A stretch of DNA of 64,000 nt, taken from assembly GCA_038040395.1 (NCBI GenBank), contig JBBPIJ010000007.1, positions 48,906 to 112,905 on the forward strand, read 5' to 3'. A model generated the notes under the pieces. It was not told the DNA's origin. It did not search any database and saw nothing but the letters and a program-made list of their open reading frames with translations. Made by a program: the position numbers and the translations under genes. Shown here in pieces: positions 25,121-33,305 of the stretch (its first letter is position 1; every line of letters starts with the position of its first letter). The stretch is from VAXT01 sp038040395. GTDB lineage: Bacteria; Actinomycetota; Thermoleophilia; Gaiellales; Gaiellaceae.

Positions 25121-26077
25121 ATGATCATCACCGTCACCCTCAACGCAGCTCTCGACCGGACGCTCACCGTTCCGAACTTCCAGCGGGGCCAGCGGCACCG
25201 GGCGAGCGGCGGCGGGCTCACGCTTGCCGGAGGCAAGGGCATCAACGTCGCCCGCGCGCTGAAGCGGCTCGAGATCCCGGTCGTGGCGACCGGCCTTGCG
25301 GGCGGGCTGACCGGCACGCGCATCGTCGAGGAGCTGACCGCCGAGGCGATCCTCAACGACTTCGTGCGCATCGGCGACGAGTCCCGCACCTCCACGGCCG
25401 TCGTCGATCCCACAGCGTCCTCGTACACGGAGATCAACGAGTGGGGCCCGCAGGTCGAGCCCGACGAGCTCGAGATCCTCCGCGACAAGCTCCACTACCT
25501 GGCAAACGGGGCCAAGACCGTCGTCTTCTCCGGGTCGCTGCCGCGCGGCGTCGAGGACGACTTCTACGCAGAGGTGATCCGCGACTTGAACCGCCGCGGG
25601 GTGCAGACCGTCCTCGACTCCGAGGGCGAGCCGCTTCGCCTGGGCATGGCCGCCGAGCCGTTTCTCGTCTCACCGAACCAGCGTGAGGCCGAGGGCCTCG
25701 TCGGACAGGAGTTCCACGAGGAGCAGGACTTCATCGTCGCGCTCGACTCGGTCGCCGAGCTGGGCGCGCGAAACGTCCTCATCACCCAGGAGTCGGGCTG
25801 CTTCGCGCTCCTCCACGAAGAGCGCGAGGTCAAGCGGTTCCGCTGCGTCGCCCCCCGGGTCGAGACACTCTCCTCGGTCGGGTCGGGCGACGTGCTCCTG
25901 GCCGGATTCCTGTCGGCAAGGCATGCCGGCAAGCCGATCGACGACGCGCTCAGGGCGGCCGTCGCGGCGGGTGCCGCCTCGACTCTCGAGCTCGGCGCGG
26001 GGCGCTTCGACCCCCGCGAGGCGAGCCGCCTCACGGGCGGCGTCGACGTCGGCGAGCTCGAGCCAGTCGCCTCGTGA
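25121..26077 (+). CDS. PfkB-family sugar-phosphate kinase (1-phosphofructokinase/tagatose-6-phosphate kinase type)
   Basis: 318 aa. MIITVTLNAALDRTLTVPNF and GGKGINVARALKRL are the PfkB N-terminal signature for phosphorylated hexoses; the C-terminal catalytic motif is TLSSVGSGDVLLAGFLSA, with the base Asp in GSGD. It likely phosphorylates fructose-1-phosphate or fructose-6-phosphate/tagatose-6-phosphate; no PTS genes are nearby to decide. ATG 25121 is preferred over ATG 25100 because it is at the family start and has GGGAG 8 nt upstream; that site is buried in the preceding inverted repeat. Confidence 0.87.
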   Translation: MIITVTLNAALDRTLTVPNFQRGQRHRASGGGLTLAGGKGINVARALKRLEIPVVATGLAGGLTGTRIVEELTAEAILNDFVRIGDESRTSTAVVDPTASSYTEINEWGPQVEPDELEILRDKLHYLANGAKTVVFSGSLPRGVEDDFYAEVIRDLNRRGVQTVLDSEGEPLRLGMAAEPFLVSPNQREAEGLVGQEFHEEQDFIVALDSVAELGARNVLITQESGCFALLHEEREVKRFRCVAPRVETLSSVGSGDVLLAGFLSARHAGKPIDDALRAAVAAGAASTLELGAGRFDPREASRLTGGVDVGELEPVAS

Positions 26078-26084
26078 CCTCCGG

Positions 26085-27164
26085 CTAGCGCGCTGCCAGA
26101 TAGACCGCGACTATCCGACCGTTCTCGCCCCAAGCGATCCTGCGGCCCTCGATCGAGAGGCCGATGGGTGTTTCCTTTGTGACTGCCACGGTCGAATAGC
26201 GCCCGCTTCTCGCATTGAGAGCATGGATCGTGTTTTCAGTGCGAAAGACAACTGTCTCTCCGGCAATCGAAAGGCTTGTCGCGTTCGATGGAACACTCGC
26301 CTGGGACTGGCGGTGGCCGCCGTCGACGGAGTAAGTCTCGAGTCGGGTCGACGCCCCGTCCTGGACGAGAAGCGCAACGAACTGTTGCGTGAGCGCGATC
26401 GAGCCATATGCGCGCCCGCTGTGCTTGATGCGCTCCACCAGTTCGCCCGTTTGGACATCGCGAACCTCCACGGGCGTGCTGTCTTCCGAGAACGGATCGT
26501 GGTCGTCGTCGACGCCCGTTGGGGGAAGAAGCACTGCGAGCCGGCCGGAAACAGCCACTGCGAAAGCGCCGGGTGCGCCAGGAACGTTGACGGCCTTGCC
26601 GCCGTCGACGCGCGTGGTGGAGTAACCGCCCACGTAGTAGTTCGACTCCTCATGGGAGACGCCGTAGGTCACGTACACAAGCGTTGCGCCGTCGCCTGCC
26701 ATCCCGCCGAGGAACTCGCCGTTGAAGTCGGTATCGCCATCGTTCGCGATCTCGTACCCGGCTGGCCGGATCAAGCGGTCGGAGATGGACGCCATTTGAG
26801 GCTGCTGGTAGTCGGAATTTCCGTGGGTGTGGACGCTCCAAAGAGCACGCCCTCCGGCGAAGACGAACGACGAGAGGGCGGGATAGCCGTCGAAATCTGC
26901 CAGCGCGCACTTCCGTCCCTGCGGAATCCGCGTCTCCGCGCCTGTCGCCACCGTCCGGATGTGCACCGCCGGACAGCGCCCACCGCTCCACCAGGCGACC
27001 TGGCCGTGGTCCTGTGCGAACGCGGACAGCCCTGGAGCGCTGACGAGGACGCGTGGGGCGCCCAGCACGTGCGGCGGGGGATCAGTGGATTTCGGCTGCT
27101 TCGACGTTCCGCACCCAACCAAGATGAGCAAGGACGCAGTGGAAATCGTTGCGGTCCGAAGCAT
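26085..27164 (-). CDS. Lipoprotein with beta-propeller-like repeats, unknown function
   Basis: 359 aa. N-terminus MLRTATISTASLLILVGCG has a lipobox (LVGC), so the protein is probably lipid-anchored outside the membrane. The remainder has propeller-like blade patterns (GQVAWWSGG, GGRALWSVHTHG, ETVVFRTENTIHALNARSG, GRRIAWGENGRIVAVYL), resembling TolB/WD40-like sensors. An upstream ATG at 27188 is possible. It ends 7 bp from the converging kinase gene and diverges from guaB3. Codon GC is somewhat lower than in its neighbours. No specific function can be given. Confidence 0.68.
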   Translation of the reverse strand: MLRTATISTASLLILVGCGTSKQPKSTDPPPHVLGAPRVLVSAPGLSAFAQDHGQVAWWSGGRCPAVHIRTVATGAETRIPQGRKCALADFDGYPALSSFVFAGGRALWSVHTHGNSDYQQPQMASISDRLIRPAGYEIANDGDTDFNGEFLGGMAGDGATLVYVTYGVSHEESNYYVGGYSTTRVDGGKAVNVPGAPGAFAVAVSGRLAVLLPPTGVDDDHDPFSEDSTPVEVRDVQTGELVERIKHSGRAYGSIALTQQFVALLVQDGASTRLETYSVDGGHRQSQASVPSNATSLSIAGETVVFRTENTIHALNARSGRYSTVAVTKETPIGLSIEGRRIAWGENGRIVAVYLAAR

Positions 27165-27289
27165 TGAGCCAGCCGTGGATGCTGACATGGGCGGAATCGA
27201 AAAGCGAGTTGTCGCGGGGCGCCCGTCGTCGAGTAAGGCTGATACGATCGATTGCCACTTGAAAGGGGACGCGAGAAACGGTTTTTCTG

Positions 27290-27320
27290 GCCCAGGCGAC
27301 AAGACGAGCCTGGGCTTTTT
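27290..27320 (+). terminator. Hairpin with T-run just upstream of guaB3 (possible attenuator)
   Basis: GCCCAGGC (27290-27297) and GCCTGGGC (27308-27315) pair perfectly over a 10-nt loop and are followed by TTTTT (27316-27320). This is a standard intrinsic terminator, but it lies only 18 nt before the guaB3 GTG and points toward it. TACGAT (27243-27248) upstream is a possible -10 box, giving a leader of about 80 nt. A conditional terminator in the guaB3 leader is the simplest reading; the ligand or signal is unknown. Confidence 0.55.
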
Positions 27321-27338
27321 GCATCTGAAGGGAGACGA

Positions 27339-28496
27339 GTGGACGTAGAGATCGGCCGCGGTAAGAAGGCACGGCACGCCTACGGATTCGACGACATCGC
27401 GATCGTCCCGAGCCGCCGGACACGCGACCCGCAGGACGTCGACATCGGCTGGAAGCTCGGGCCGCACCTGCTCGAGCTGCCGCTCCTCGGCTCCGCGATG
27501 GACGGCGTCGTCTCGCCGGAGACGGCGATTCAGCTCGGCAAGCTCGGCGGCCTCGGCGTCCTCAACCTCGAAGGCATCTACACCCGCTACGAGAACCCCG
27601 CGGCCGAGCTCGAGCGCATCGCGAAGCTGCCGAAGAATCGTGCGACGCGCGGCCTTCAGGAGATCTACGCGCGACCCGTCGAGCCGAAGCTGATCGCAGA
27701 GAGGATCGACGAGATCAAGCGGTCCGGCGTCCTCGTCGCCGGCTCGCTCACGCCGCAGCGCGTACGCGAGCACTACGAGCTCGCGCTCGAGGCGGGGCTC
27801 GACATCCTGGTGATCCAGGGGACCGTCGTCTCCGCAGAGCATGTGTCGTCGAACGGCCAGGCGCTGAACCTGAAGGAGTTCATCTCCGAGCTGCCGATCC
27901 CGACTCTCGTCGGCGGCTGCGCGTCCTACCAGACGGCGCTGCACCTGATGCGAACAGGAGCCGAGGGCGTGCTCGTCGGCGTCGGCCCCGGTCACGCGTG
28001 CACCACCCGCGGCGTCCTCGGCGTAGGCGTGCCGCAGGCGACGGCCATCTCCGACGCTGCCGCGGCCCGCGTCCAGCACTTGCTCGAGACCGGCAAGTAC
28101 GTGAACGTGATCGCCGACGGCGGCATGCGCACCGGCGGCGACATCGCCAAGGCCGTCGCGTGCGGCGCCGACGCGGTCATGGTCGGCTCCCCCCTCGCGC
28201 GGGCGAAGGAGGCTCCGGGCCGGGGCTACCACTGGGGCATGGCGACCTTCCATCCCACGCTCCCGCGCGGCGCGCGCGTGCAGACCGAGCAGGTTGCGTC
28301 GCTCGAGGAGATCATCATCGGCCCGGCGCGGGAGAACGACGGCACACTGAACCTGATGGGCGCGCTCCGGACGTCGATGGCCACGTGCGGCTACGAGTCG
28401 ATACACGACTTCCAGAAGGCCGAGATCATGCTCGCGCCCTCGATCAAGACCGAGGGCAAGTCGCTGCAGCACGCCCAGCAAGTCGGGATGGGCTGA
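27339..28496 (+). CDS. guaB3: GuaB3-family IMP dehydrogenase-related protein
   Basis: 385 aa. It begins with VDVEIGRGKKARHAYGFDDI, the GuaB3 start, and lacks the CBS domains of classical GuaB. The active-site loop is VGPGHACTTRGVLGVGVP with its cysteine, and the flavoenzyme-like phosphate site is NVIADGGMRTGGDIAKAV. GuaB3 proteins have been described as IMP dehydrogenase relatives of actinobacteria and cyanobacteria; coupling to guaA (TGATG overlap) fits a role in GMP supply. GTG 27339 has AAGGGAG 4 nt upstream. The frame is open to 27252, but that is the leader RNA. Confidence 0.9.
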   Translation: MDVEIGRGKKARHAYGFDDIAIVPSRRTRDPQDVDIGWKLGPHLLELPLLGSAMDGVVSPETAIQLGKLGGLGVLNLEGIYTRYENPAAELERIAKLPKNRATRGLQEIYARPVEPKLIAERIDEIKRSGVLVAGSLTPQRVREHYELALEAGLDILVIQGTVVSAEHVSSNGQALNLKEFISELPIPTLVGGCASYQTALHLMRTGAEGVLVGVGPGHACTTRGVLGVGVPQATAISDAAAARVQHLLETGKYVNVIADGGMRTGGDIAKAVACGADAVMVGSPLARAKEAPGRGYHWGMATFHPTLPRGARVQTEQVASLEEIIIGPARENDGTLNLMGALRTSMATCGYESIHDFQKAEIMLAPSIKTEGKSLQHAQQVGMG

Positions 28497-30070
28497 TGGG
28501 CGCGCTCCGCGCGCTGCCCACGCCTGAGCCGGCCGCCGAAGAGCGGCCGGTGCTCGTTTTGGATTGCGGTGGCCAGTACTCGCAGCTGATCGCCAGGCGC
28601 GTGCGCGAGTGCCGCGTGTACTCGGAGCTCGTGCCCCACACGATCTCGCCCGAGGCCGTGCGCGCGCGGAACCCGCTCGCGCTCGTCCTGTCGGGTGGGC
28701 CCGCGTCGGTCTACGCGGAGGGCGCGCCGAAAGTCGATCCGAGCATCTTCGAGCTCGGGATCCCGATGCTCGGCATCTGCTACGGGATGCAGCTCATGGC
28801 GCAGGATCTCGGCGGCCGCGTCGAGCGCACGGGCGTCTCCGAGTTCGGGAAGACGGAGTTCAAGGCCGAGGAGGGCGAGCTCTTCGTCAATCTCCCGTCG
28901 GAGCAGATCGGATGGATGAGCCACCGCGACTCTGTGACCGCTCCGCCGGAGGGGGCGCGCGTCGTCGCCTCGTCGGAGTCCACGCCGATCACCGCCTTCG
29001 AGGATCCGGAGCGGCGGCTCTACGGAGTCCAGTTCCACCCGGAGGTCGTGCACACGCCGTACGGGAACGACCTCCTGAAGAACTTCCTCTACACCATTGC
29101 GGACGCACCCCCGACCTGGACGGCGGCGGCCGTGATCGAGGAGCAGGTCGAGCGCATCCGCGAGCAGGTCGGGACGCAGCGCGTCCTCTGCGCGCTCTCA
29201 GGCGGAGTCGACTCCGCGGTCGCGGCACTGCTCGTCTACAAGGCGATCGGCGACCAGCTGACGTGCGTCTTCGTCGACCACGGCTTTCTCCGCAAGGAGG
29301 AGGCGGGCCAGGTCGTCGAGACCTTCCGGAACCACTTCCACGTCCCGCTTGTGCACGTCGACGCTGAAGAGCGCTTCCTCGCGAAGCTGGAGAGCGTCAC
29401 CGATCCCGAGGACAAGCGCCGTGCGATCGGCGAGGAGTTCATTCGGGTCTTCGAAGAGGAGTCGGGGAAGCTCGGCAACATGCGCTACCTCGTGCAGGGC
29501 ACGCTCTACTCGGACGTGATCGAGTCCGGCGGAGGAGAGGGTGTCGCCGCGACGATCAAGTCGCACCACAACGTCGGCGGCCTGCCCGAAGACATCGACT
29601 TCGAGCTCGTCGAGCCGCTGCGGATGCTGTTCAAGGACGAGGTGCGGCGCGTGGGCGAGGAGCTCGGCCTACCGGAGAAGATGGTCTGGCGCCAGCCGTT
29701 CCCGGGGCCGGGGCTCGCGATCCGGATCATCGGCGAGGTGACCGAGGAGCGGCTCGAGATCCTGCGCGAGGCCGACTCGATCCTCCAGGAAGAGATCAGG
29801 CGCGCTGGGCTCTACCGGGACCTCTGGCAAAGCTTTGCGGTGCTACCAGCGATCCGCTCGGTGGGAGTTCAAGGCGATGAGCGCACGTACGCGTACCCGA
29901 TCGTGATCCGCGCCGTGACGTCGGAGGATGCGATGACGGCCGACTGGGCTCGCCTTCCGTACGACCTCCTCGAGACGATCTCGAGCCGGATCATCAACGA
30001 GATCCCGGCGGTGAACCGGGTTGCGCTCGACATCTCCTCCAAGCCGCCCAGCACCATCGAGTGGGAGTAA
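28496..30070 (+). CDS. guaA: GMP synthase (glutamine-hydrolysing)
   Basis: 524 aa. The class I glutamine amidotransferase domain has VLDCGGQYSQLIARRVRE, the nucleophile Cys in LGICYGMQLMAQ and the His/Glu of GVQFHPEVVHT. The ATP pyrophosphatase domain has CALSGGVDSAVAALLVYKAI, and the C-terminal dimerisation domain ends DISSKPPSTIEWE. It converts XMP to GMP. ATG 28496 shares one base with the guaB3 stop, so the two genes are coupled. Confidence 0.96.
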   Translation: MGALRALPTPEPAAEERPVLVLDCGGQYSQLIARRVRECRVYSELVPHTISPEAVRARNPLALVLSGGPASVYAEGAPKVDPSIFELGIPMLGICYGMQLMAQDLGGRVERTGVSEFGKTEFKAEEGELFVNLPSEQIGWMSHRDSVTAPPEGARVVASSESTPITAFEDPERRLYGVQFHPEVVHTPYGNDLLKNFLYTIADAPPTWTAAAVIEEQVERIREQVGTQRVLCALSGGVDSAVAALLVYKAIGDQLTCVFVDHGFLRKEEAGQVVETFRNHFHVPLVHVDAEERFLAKLESVTDPEDKRRAIGEEFIRVFEEESGKLGNMRYLVQGTLYSDVIESGGGEGVAATIKSHHNVGGLPEDIDFELVEPLRMLFKDEVRRVGEELGLPEKMVWRQPFPGPGLAIRIIGEVTEERLEILREADSILQEEIRRAGLYRDLWQSFAVLPAIRSVGVQGDERTYAYPIVIRAVTSEDAMTADWARLPYDLLETISSRIINEIPAVNRVALDISSKPPSTIEWE

Positions 30071-30111
30071 CCCAGCCTCGGCGCTCCGCCCTGTGGACGA
30101 TCCGCGCGCCT

Positions 30112-30303
30112 TCGCTGCTAAAGCGTGGGCTTCACGGCACGTACATCAGCGTTCAGCCGTTCTACTTGTTCCGGTACCTCGATGAACGGGCCTTCACGTT
30201 CAACATGCGTGACCTAACCGATCTTGGGCGCTTCACGATGGTCTTGCAGGCGGTCTCAGGTCGGCGTCTGACGTACTCGCAGCTAACGGGCCACGCTTTA
30301 TAA
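30112..30303 (+). pseudogene. IS1595-family transposase remnant (C-terminal end only)
   Basis: The frame ending at TAA 30301-30303 encodes LLKRGLHGTYISVQPFYLFR, then YLDERAFTFNMRDLTDLGRF and SGRRLTYSQLTGHAL. This matches the last ~60 residues of IS1595/ISXO2-type DDE transposases (lKRg-x-GTYhxVS-x-x-x-LxRYlxEFxFRxN, then GKRLTYxxL). Nothing of the catalytic N-terminal part remains; guaA ends at 30070, so the insertion has decayed to its 3' end. It marks this site as a place of past insertion beside the Fic gene. Confidence 0.7.
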
Positions 30304-30317
30304 GACCTTAGAAAACG

Positions 30318-30389
30318 ATCCTTTACCTCATATACGCCAACTAAAGGATAACGCCGTATCCTTAGGTAGCATCTTGGCAGGTAAAGGAT
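30318..30389. promoter_or_regulatory. Four AAAGGAT half-sites forming two nested inverted repeats upstream of fic
   Basis: ATCCTTTACC (30318-30327) is the exact complement of GGTAAAGGAT (30380-30389). Inside them AAGGATA (30344-30350) pairs with TATCCTT (30357-30363) across ACGCCG. The four sites cover the promoter region and reach to within 12 nt of the fic ATG. Together with the DNA-binding-like C-terminus of the Fic protein, this looks like an autoregulatory operator. Confidence 0.5.
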
Positions 30390-30400
30390 GATTGGTATCG

Positions 30401-31609
30401 ATGGCAACCAAGCGTAAGCCAGTAAGGCGCGTTAGCGAGAGTAATAGGGCTGGCCGCTTCGTTCGAGTCACCACAGGTGAAGAGCCTGTGCGGGCCTTTA
30501 TGCCGAAGCCCCTGCCGCCTAGTCCGCCGTTGGAAATCGACCCCAACATGCAGGACTTGCTCGATAGGGCGAATCAGGCCCTGGGTCGGCTCGACGGGGT
30601 GACATTGCTATTGCCCGACCCGGATCTGTTCCTTTACTCGTACGTCAGGAAGGAAGCGGTTCTCTCATCCCAGATTGAGGGAACCCAATCATCGCTCTCG
30701 GACCTCCTCCTCTACGAGCACAACGTAACGCCCGGCGTCCCAATCAGTGATGCCCGCGAAACCTCGAACTACATACGAGCGATGAACCATGGGATCGAGC
30801 GCGTCGAGGGAGGGTTCCCAATTAGCCTCCGTCTGATTAAGGAGATGCATGGACTCCTTATGCATGGCGTCCGTGGTGGCCATCAGACACCCGGCGAGTT
30901 CCGCCGGAGCCAGAACTGGATCGGGGGCTCGCGGCCAGGAACGGCTCGATTCGTTCCGCCGCCGGCTCATGAAGTGCTGCCCGCCATCGGAGCTTTGGAG
31001 AAGTTCCTTCACGACGACCCAGTACAGACGCCGATCCTTGTGAAGTCAGCTCTAGCACACGCCCAGTTCGAGACGATCCACCCCTTCCTAGACGGCAACG
31101 GACGCGTGGGGAGGCTCCTGATCACCCTTCTGCTGTGCGCCGAGCGCAAGGTGCTTCGTCGTCCGCTTCTGTATCTGAGCCTCTACCTCAAGGAGAACCG
31201 CGACGAGTACTACGACTCCCTACAAAGAATTCGAACAGAAGGGGCGTGGGAAGAATGGCTGCGCTTCTTCCTCGAGGGCGTGATCGAGGTTTCCGAGTCT
31301 GCGACCAAGACAACCCAGGAGATCGTCAAGCTCGTTGAATCGGACCGCCGCCAGGTTCACGACACGCTAGGTCGCGCAGCTGGCTCAGCGTCGCGGCTTC
31401 ACGAAATTGCGATCAGGGAAATCGTCTTCATGATCCCGATTGCAGCGAAGCGGCTCGGGCTGAGTGAGGTCACAGTAGGGAAGGCCGCAGGTCACCTGGA
31501 GGCTCTCGGCATCGTGAGCGAGCTGACGGGACGCTCTCGGAACAAGCTCTACTCGTATACGGGCTATCTCGCCCTGCTTAACGAAGGGACTGAGACAGCT
31601 CTTGCCTGA
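30401..31609 (+). CDS. Fic-family AMPylase-like protein with C-terminal winged helix
   Basis: 402 aa. A Fic_N region carries the inhibitory-helix motif SSQIEGT ([S/T]xxxE[G/N]) near residue 93, so activity is probably restrained within the protein itself. The Fic core has the complete catalytic motif HPFLDGNGRVGR. The last ~100 residues resemble a winged helix (IAAKRLGLSEVTVGKAAGHL, EALGIVSELTGRSRNKLYSY). Such proteins transfer AMP to target hydroxyls, and many double as transcription repressors. ATG 30401 is chosen; TTG 30392 is an alternative. The gene is visibly more AT-rich than its surroundings and sits beside a transposase remnant, suggesting transfer. Confidence 0.9.
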   Translation: MATKRKPVRRVSESNRAGRFVRVTTGEEPVRAFMPKPLPPSPPLEIDPNMQDLLDRANQALGRLDGVTLLLPDPDLFLYSYVRKEAVLSSQIEGTQSSLSDLLLYEHNVTPGVPISDARETSNYIRAMNHGIERVEGGFPISLRLIKEMHGLLMHGVRGGHQTPGEFRRSQNWIGGSRPGTARFVPPPAHEVLPAIGALEKFLHDDPVQTPILVKSALAHAQFETIHPFLDGNGRVGRLLITLLLCAERKVLRRPLLYLSLYLKENRDEYYDSLQRIRTEGAWEEWLRFFLEGVIEVSESATKTTQEIVKLVESDRRQVHDTLGRAAGSASRLHEIAIREIVFMIPIAAKRLGLSEVTVGKAAGHLEALGIVSELTGRSRNKLYSYTGYLALLNEGTETALA

Positions 31610-31632
31610 ACAAGCCCACGGAGAGCAGCGAG

Positions 31633-31638
31633 TACAAT
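31633..31638 (+). promoter_or_regulatory. -10 box of a leaderless small gene
   Basis: TACAAT ends 6 nt before ATG 31645, the same spacing as at murI. It lies 24 bp after the fic stop, so the small gene has its own start signal. Confidence 0.45.
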
Positions 31639-31644
31639 TTGACC

Positions 31645-31785
31645 ATGGCTGACGAAGCCGACAACGGCTCTGAGCCTGCCGACAAACAGACTCCGTTTGA
31701 ACGGTTCGAGGATTTGACCCGGCGACTCGTCGCCGTCCCAAAAGCTGAGGTCGACGCGCTCCGCAAGAAGCAGGAGCAGGCGTGA
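31645..31785 (+). CDS. Small protein (46 aa) of unknown function downstream of fic
   Basis: MADEADNGSEPADKQTPFER, then FEDLTRRLVAVPKAEVDALR and KKQEQA. The acidic start, the FERFEDL-x-x-x-L-x-x-VPKAEVD core and the charged end resemble small single-helix accessory or antitoxin-like proteins, but I cannot name a family. Support for it being real: a TACAAT box at the leaderless distance and a well-formed amphipathic core. Its place after a Fic gene makes a toxin-antitoxin or immunity role conceivable; this is inference. Confidence 0.5.
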   Translation: MADEADNGSEPADKQTPFERFEDLTRRLVAVPKAEVDALRKKQEQA

Positions 31786-32246
31786 CGACGCGCCGCTGCC
31801 CGCCGCCGGACCTAGTCGCGTCGTCTTAGGAAACGGTCCGTAACAAAAGTACAGCCGCGAGAACCCAACCGCGCCGAACTGCTCGCGCTCATAGAGCGCG
31901 CCCGTTTTGCCGTAGAGGATTCGAAGGAACACTGGAGCGCGGTGCCGCATCTCGCCCACGACCAGCGGTTCCAGCGGCAACACGATGAGGTGCTGAAACT
32001 CCTAGATGCGATGCGTCGTCGCGTCGGAACTGGCGACCCGAGCGAGCTTCTGCCGCCGACCTAATAGCGGGAGCCGTGCCGGGAACGATCCGGCCACCTC
32101 CAGCTGACTGCAGCGCTGGCGCTCTTCCGTTCGACGGAACTATGGGCCCCCGCCGAAATCTTCTGAGCTAACGACTCCCGCAGGGCGTAGGTTAGCGCTC
32201 AGGTGAGTCAGAGGTATCAGTCCCTTCCTAACAGGGTCTGACCCCG
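31786..32246. other. Intergenic stretch with an orphan open frame and no clear gene
   Basis: A plus-strand frame is open from 31816 to a TAA at 32062-32064 and encodes protein-like sequence (RAELLALIERARFAVEDSKE, HWSAVPHLAHDQRFQRQHDE), but it has no ATG, GTG or TTG before the middle. It may be the remains of a small gene that has lost its start. From 32065 to about 32224 I see no coding pattern. A palindrome covers the far end. Confidence 0.4.
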
Positions 32247-32253
32247 TTAAGGA
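32225..32253. repeat. Imperfect palindrome with GGGTCTGACCC core
   Basis: The core GGGTCTGACCC (32234-32244) is flanked by complementary arms (CCTAAC on the left, GTTAAGG on the right). It covers the stop codon of the minus-strand phospholipase-D gene and could end its transcript. The GGGTCAGACCC motif is also reminiscent of REP-type palindromes; whether it recurs in the genome cannot be seen here. Confidence 0.4.
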
Positions 32254-33305
32254 TGCGTTAGGGGCTCGAAACGGGGGTAGCGGGCGCGCACCTCGTCGAT
32301 GTACGCCGCGAGGCGATCGGCGAGCGCGGCGTCGTGGATCTCGAGCACGTTCTCGGCGTTTCGCTCGCCCGAGCGGGAGAGGTTGAAGCTGCCCGTGAAG
32401 ACGACGTCGTCGGCCACGGTCACCTTGGCATGCATGAAGTCGTGCACGGGCCCGGAGCCGTACGGGGTCGACGGCTTCCCTGAGAACTCCCCCGTCAGCA
32501 CTCGCTGGAGAAGTGGCAGCTTCCAGGTGAAGTTTCCGTTCCGGTGCCACTCGTGGATCACGCCCTCCACCTGCGGCCGGTCGAGGCAGCCGGCGATATC
32601 GAGCCGGCCTTCGGAGACGAGTTGGGCCAAAGTCGCGAGCACCGGCGCCACGGTGAGGACGGGCGAGCAGATGCGAACCCGGCGCCGCGCGCAGCCGATC
32701 GCCGTCGCGATCTGCTGTGAGAGCTCCTCGCCGTGACCTGGCGTGAACCAGGCGCGGACCTGCGTCGCGCCGACCTCGACCTCGTCCGGGTCGACGAAGC
32801 CGCTCTCCTCGACGACGCCCTTCGACCAGAGCTCGTCGAAGTTCCTGGCGAACGAGCGCGCAAGATCAGCTGACTCGACGGTCACGATCACGTTCTCTTG
32901 GCGCGACCAGGAATCGTCGGTCCAGTTCGTCGATCCCGTCCAGATGCGCTTGCGGTCGCGGACGACGTACTTGTGGTGCATGAGATCGGGCTCGCCCGCG
33001 ATGGCTCGATGCGGAACGCCGAGCGACGAGATCAGCTCGACATCCGGCTCGGGCGGCGGTGGGACGGGGATCGGGTTCCGGTGGTCGACGTTGTAGATCA
33101 TCCGAACCGTCACGCCGCGCGCCGCCGCGGCCTTGATCGCCCCGCCGACGATCGCGGCGGTCTCGGGCGCGAGGTGGAAGTCGTACTGAGCCAGGTCGAC
33201 CGTGTCCTCGGCACCATCGAGAAAGGTCTCGATCTCGCGCGCGATCTCGACCGCCTGCTGGCCACCGTCCGTCAGCGTCCGGACGTTGAGAAGCTCGGAG
33301 CTCAG
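32247..33305 (-). CDS. Phospholipase D-like protein with two HKD motifs (apparent CTG start)
   Basis: 352 aa if started at CTG 33305. Two HxKxxxxD motifs are present: MHHKYVVRDRKRIWTGSTNW and MHAKVTVADDVVFTGSFNLS, so the phosphodiesterase site is complete; the substrate (lipid or nucleic acid) is open. The usual start codon nearest the N-terminus is GTG 33113, but 64 codons of clear PLD-domain sequence precede it (AVEIAREIETFLDGAEDTVD, LAQYDFHL, ARGVTVRMIYNVD) with no ATG, GTG or TTG. The CTG at 33305 overlaps the upstream gene's TGA as CTGA, in the manner of the window's ATGA/GTGA junctions. Confidence 0.8.
   Translation of the reverse strand: MSSELLNVRTLTDGGQQAVEIAREIETFLDGAEDTVDLAQYDFHLAPETAAIVGGAIKAAAARGVTVRMIYNVDHRNPIPVPPPPEPDVELISSLGVPHRAIAGEPDLMHHKYVVRDRKRIWTGSTNWTDDSWSRQENVIVTVESADLARSFARNFDELWSKGVVEESGFVDPDEVEVGATQVRAWFTPGHGEELSQQIATAIGCARRRVRICSPVLTVAPVLATLAQLVSEGRLDIAGCLDRPQVEGVIHEWHRNGNFTWKLPLLQRVLTGEFSGKPSTPYGSGPVHDFMHAKVTVADDVVFTGSFNLSRSGERNAENVLEIHDAALADRLAAYIDEVRARYPRFEPLTHP

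Noticed and set aside
31816..32064. Open frame with protein-like composition after the small gene following fic
   Set aside because: It has no ATG, GTG or TTG start before its middle and no promoter or ribosome binding site, so it is noted only as a possible remnant.
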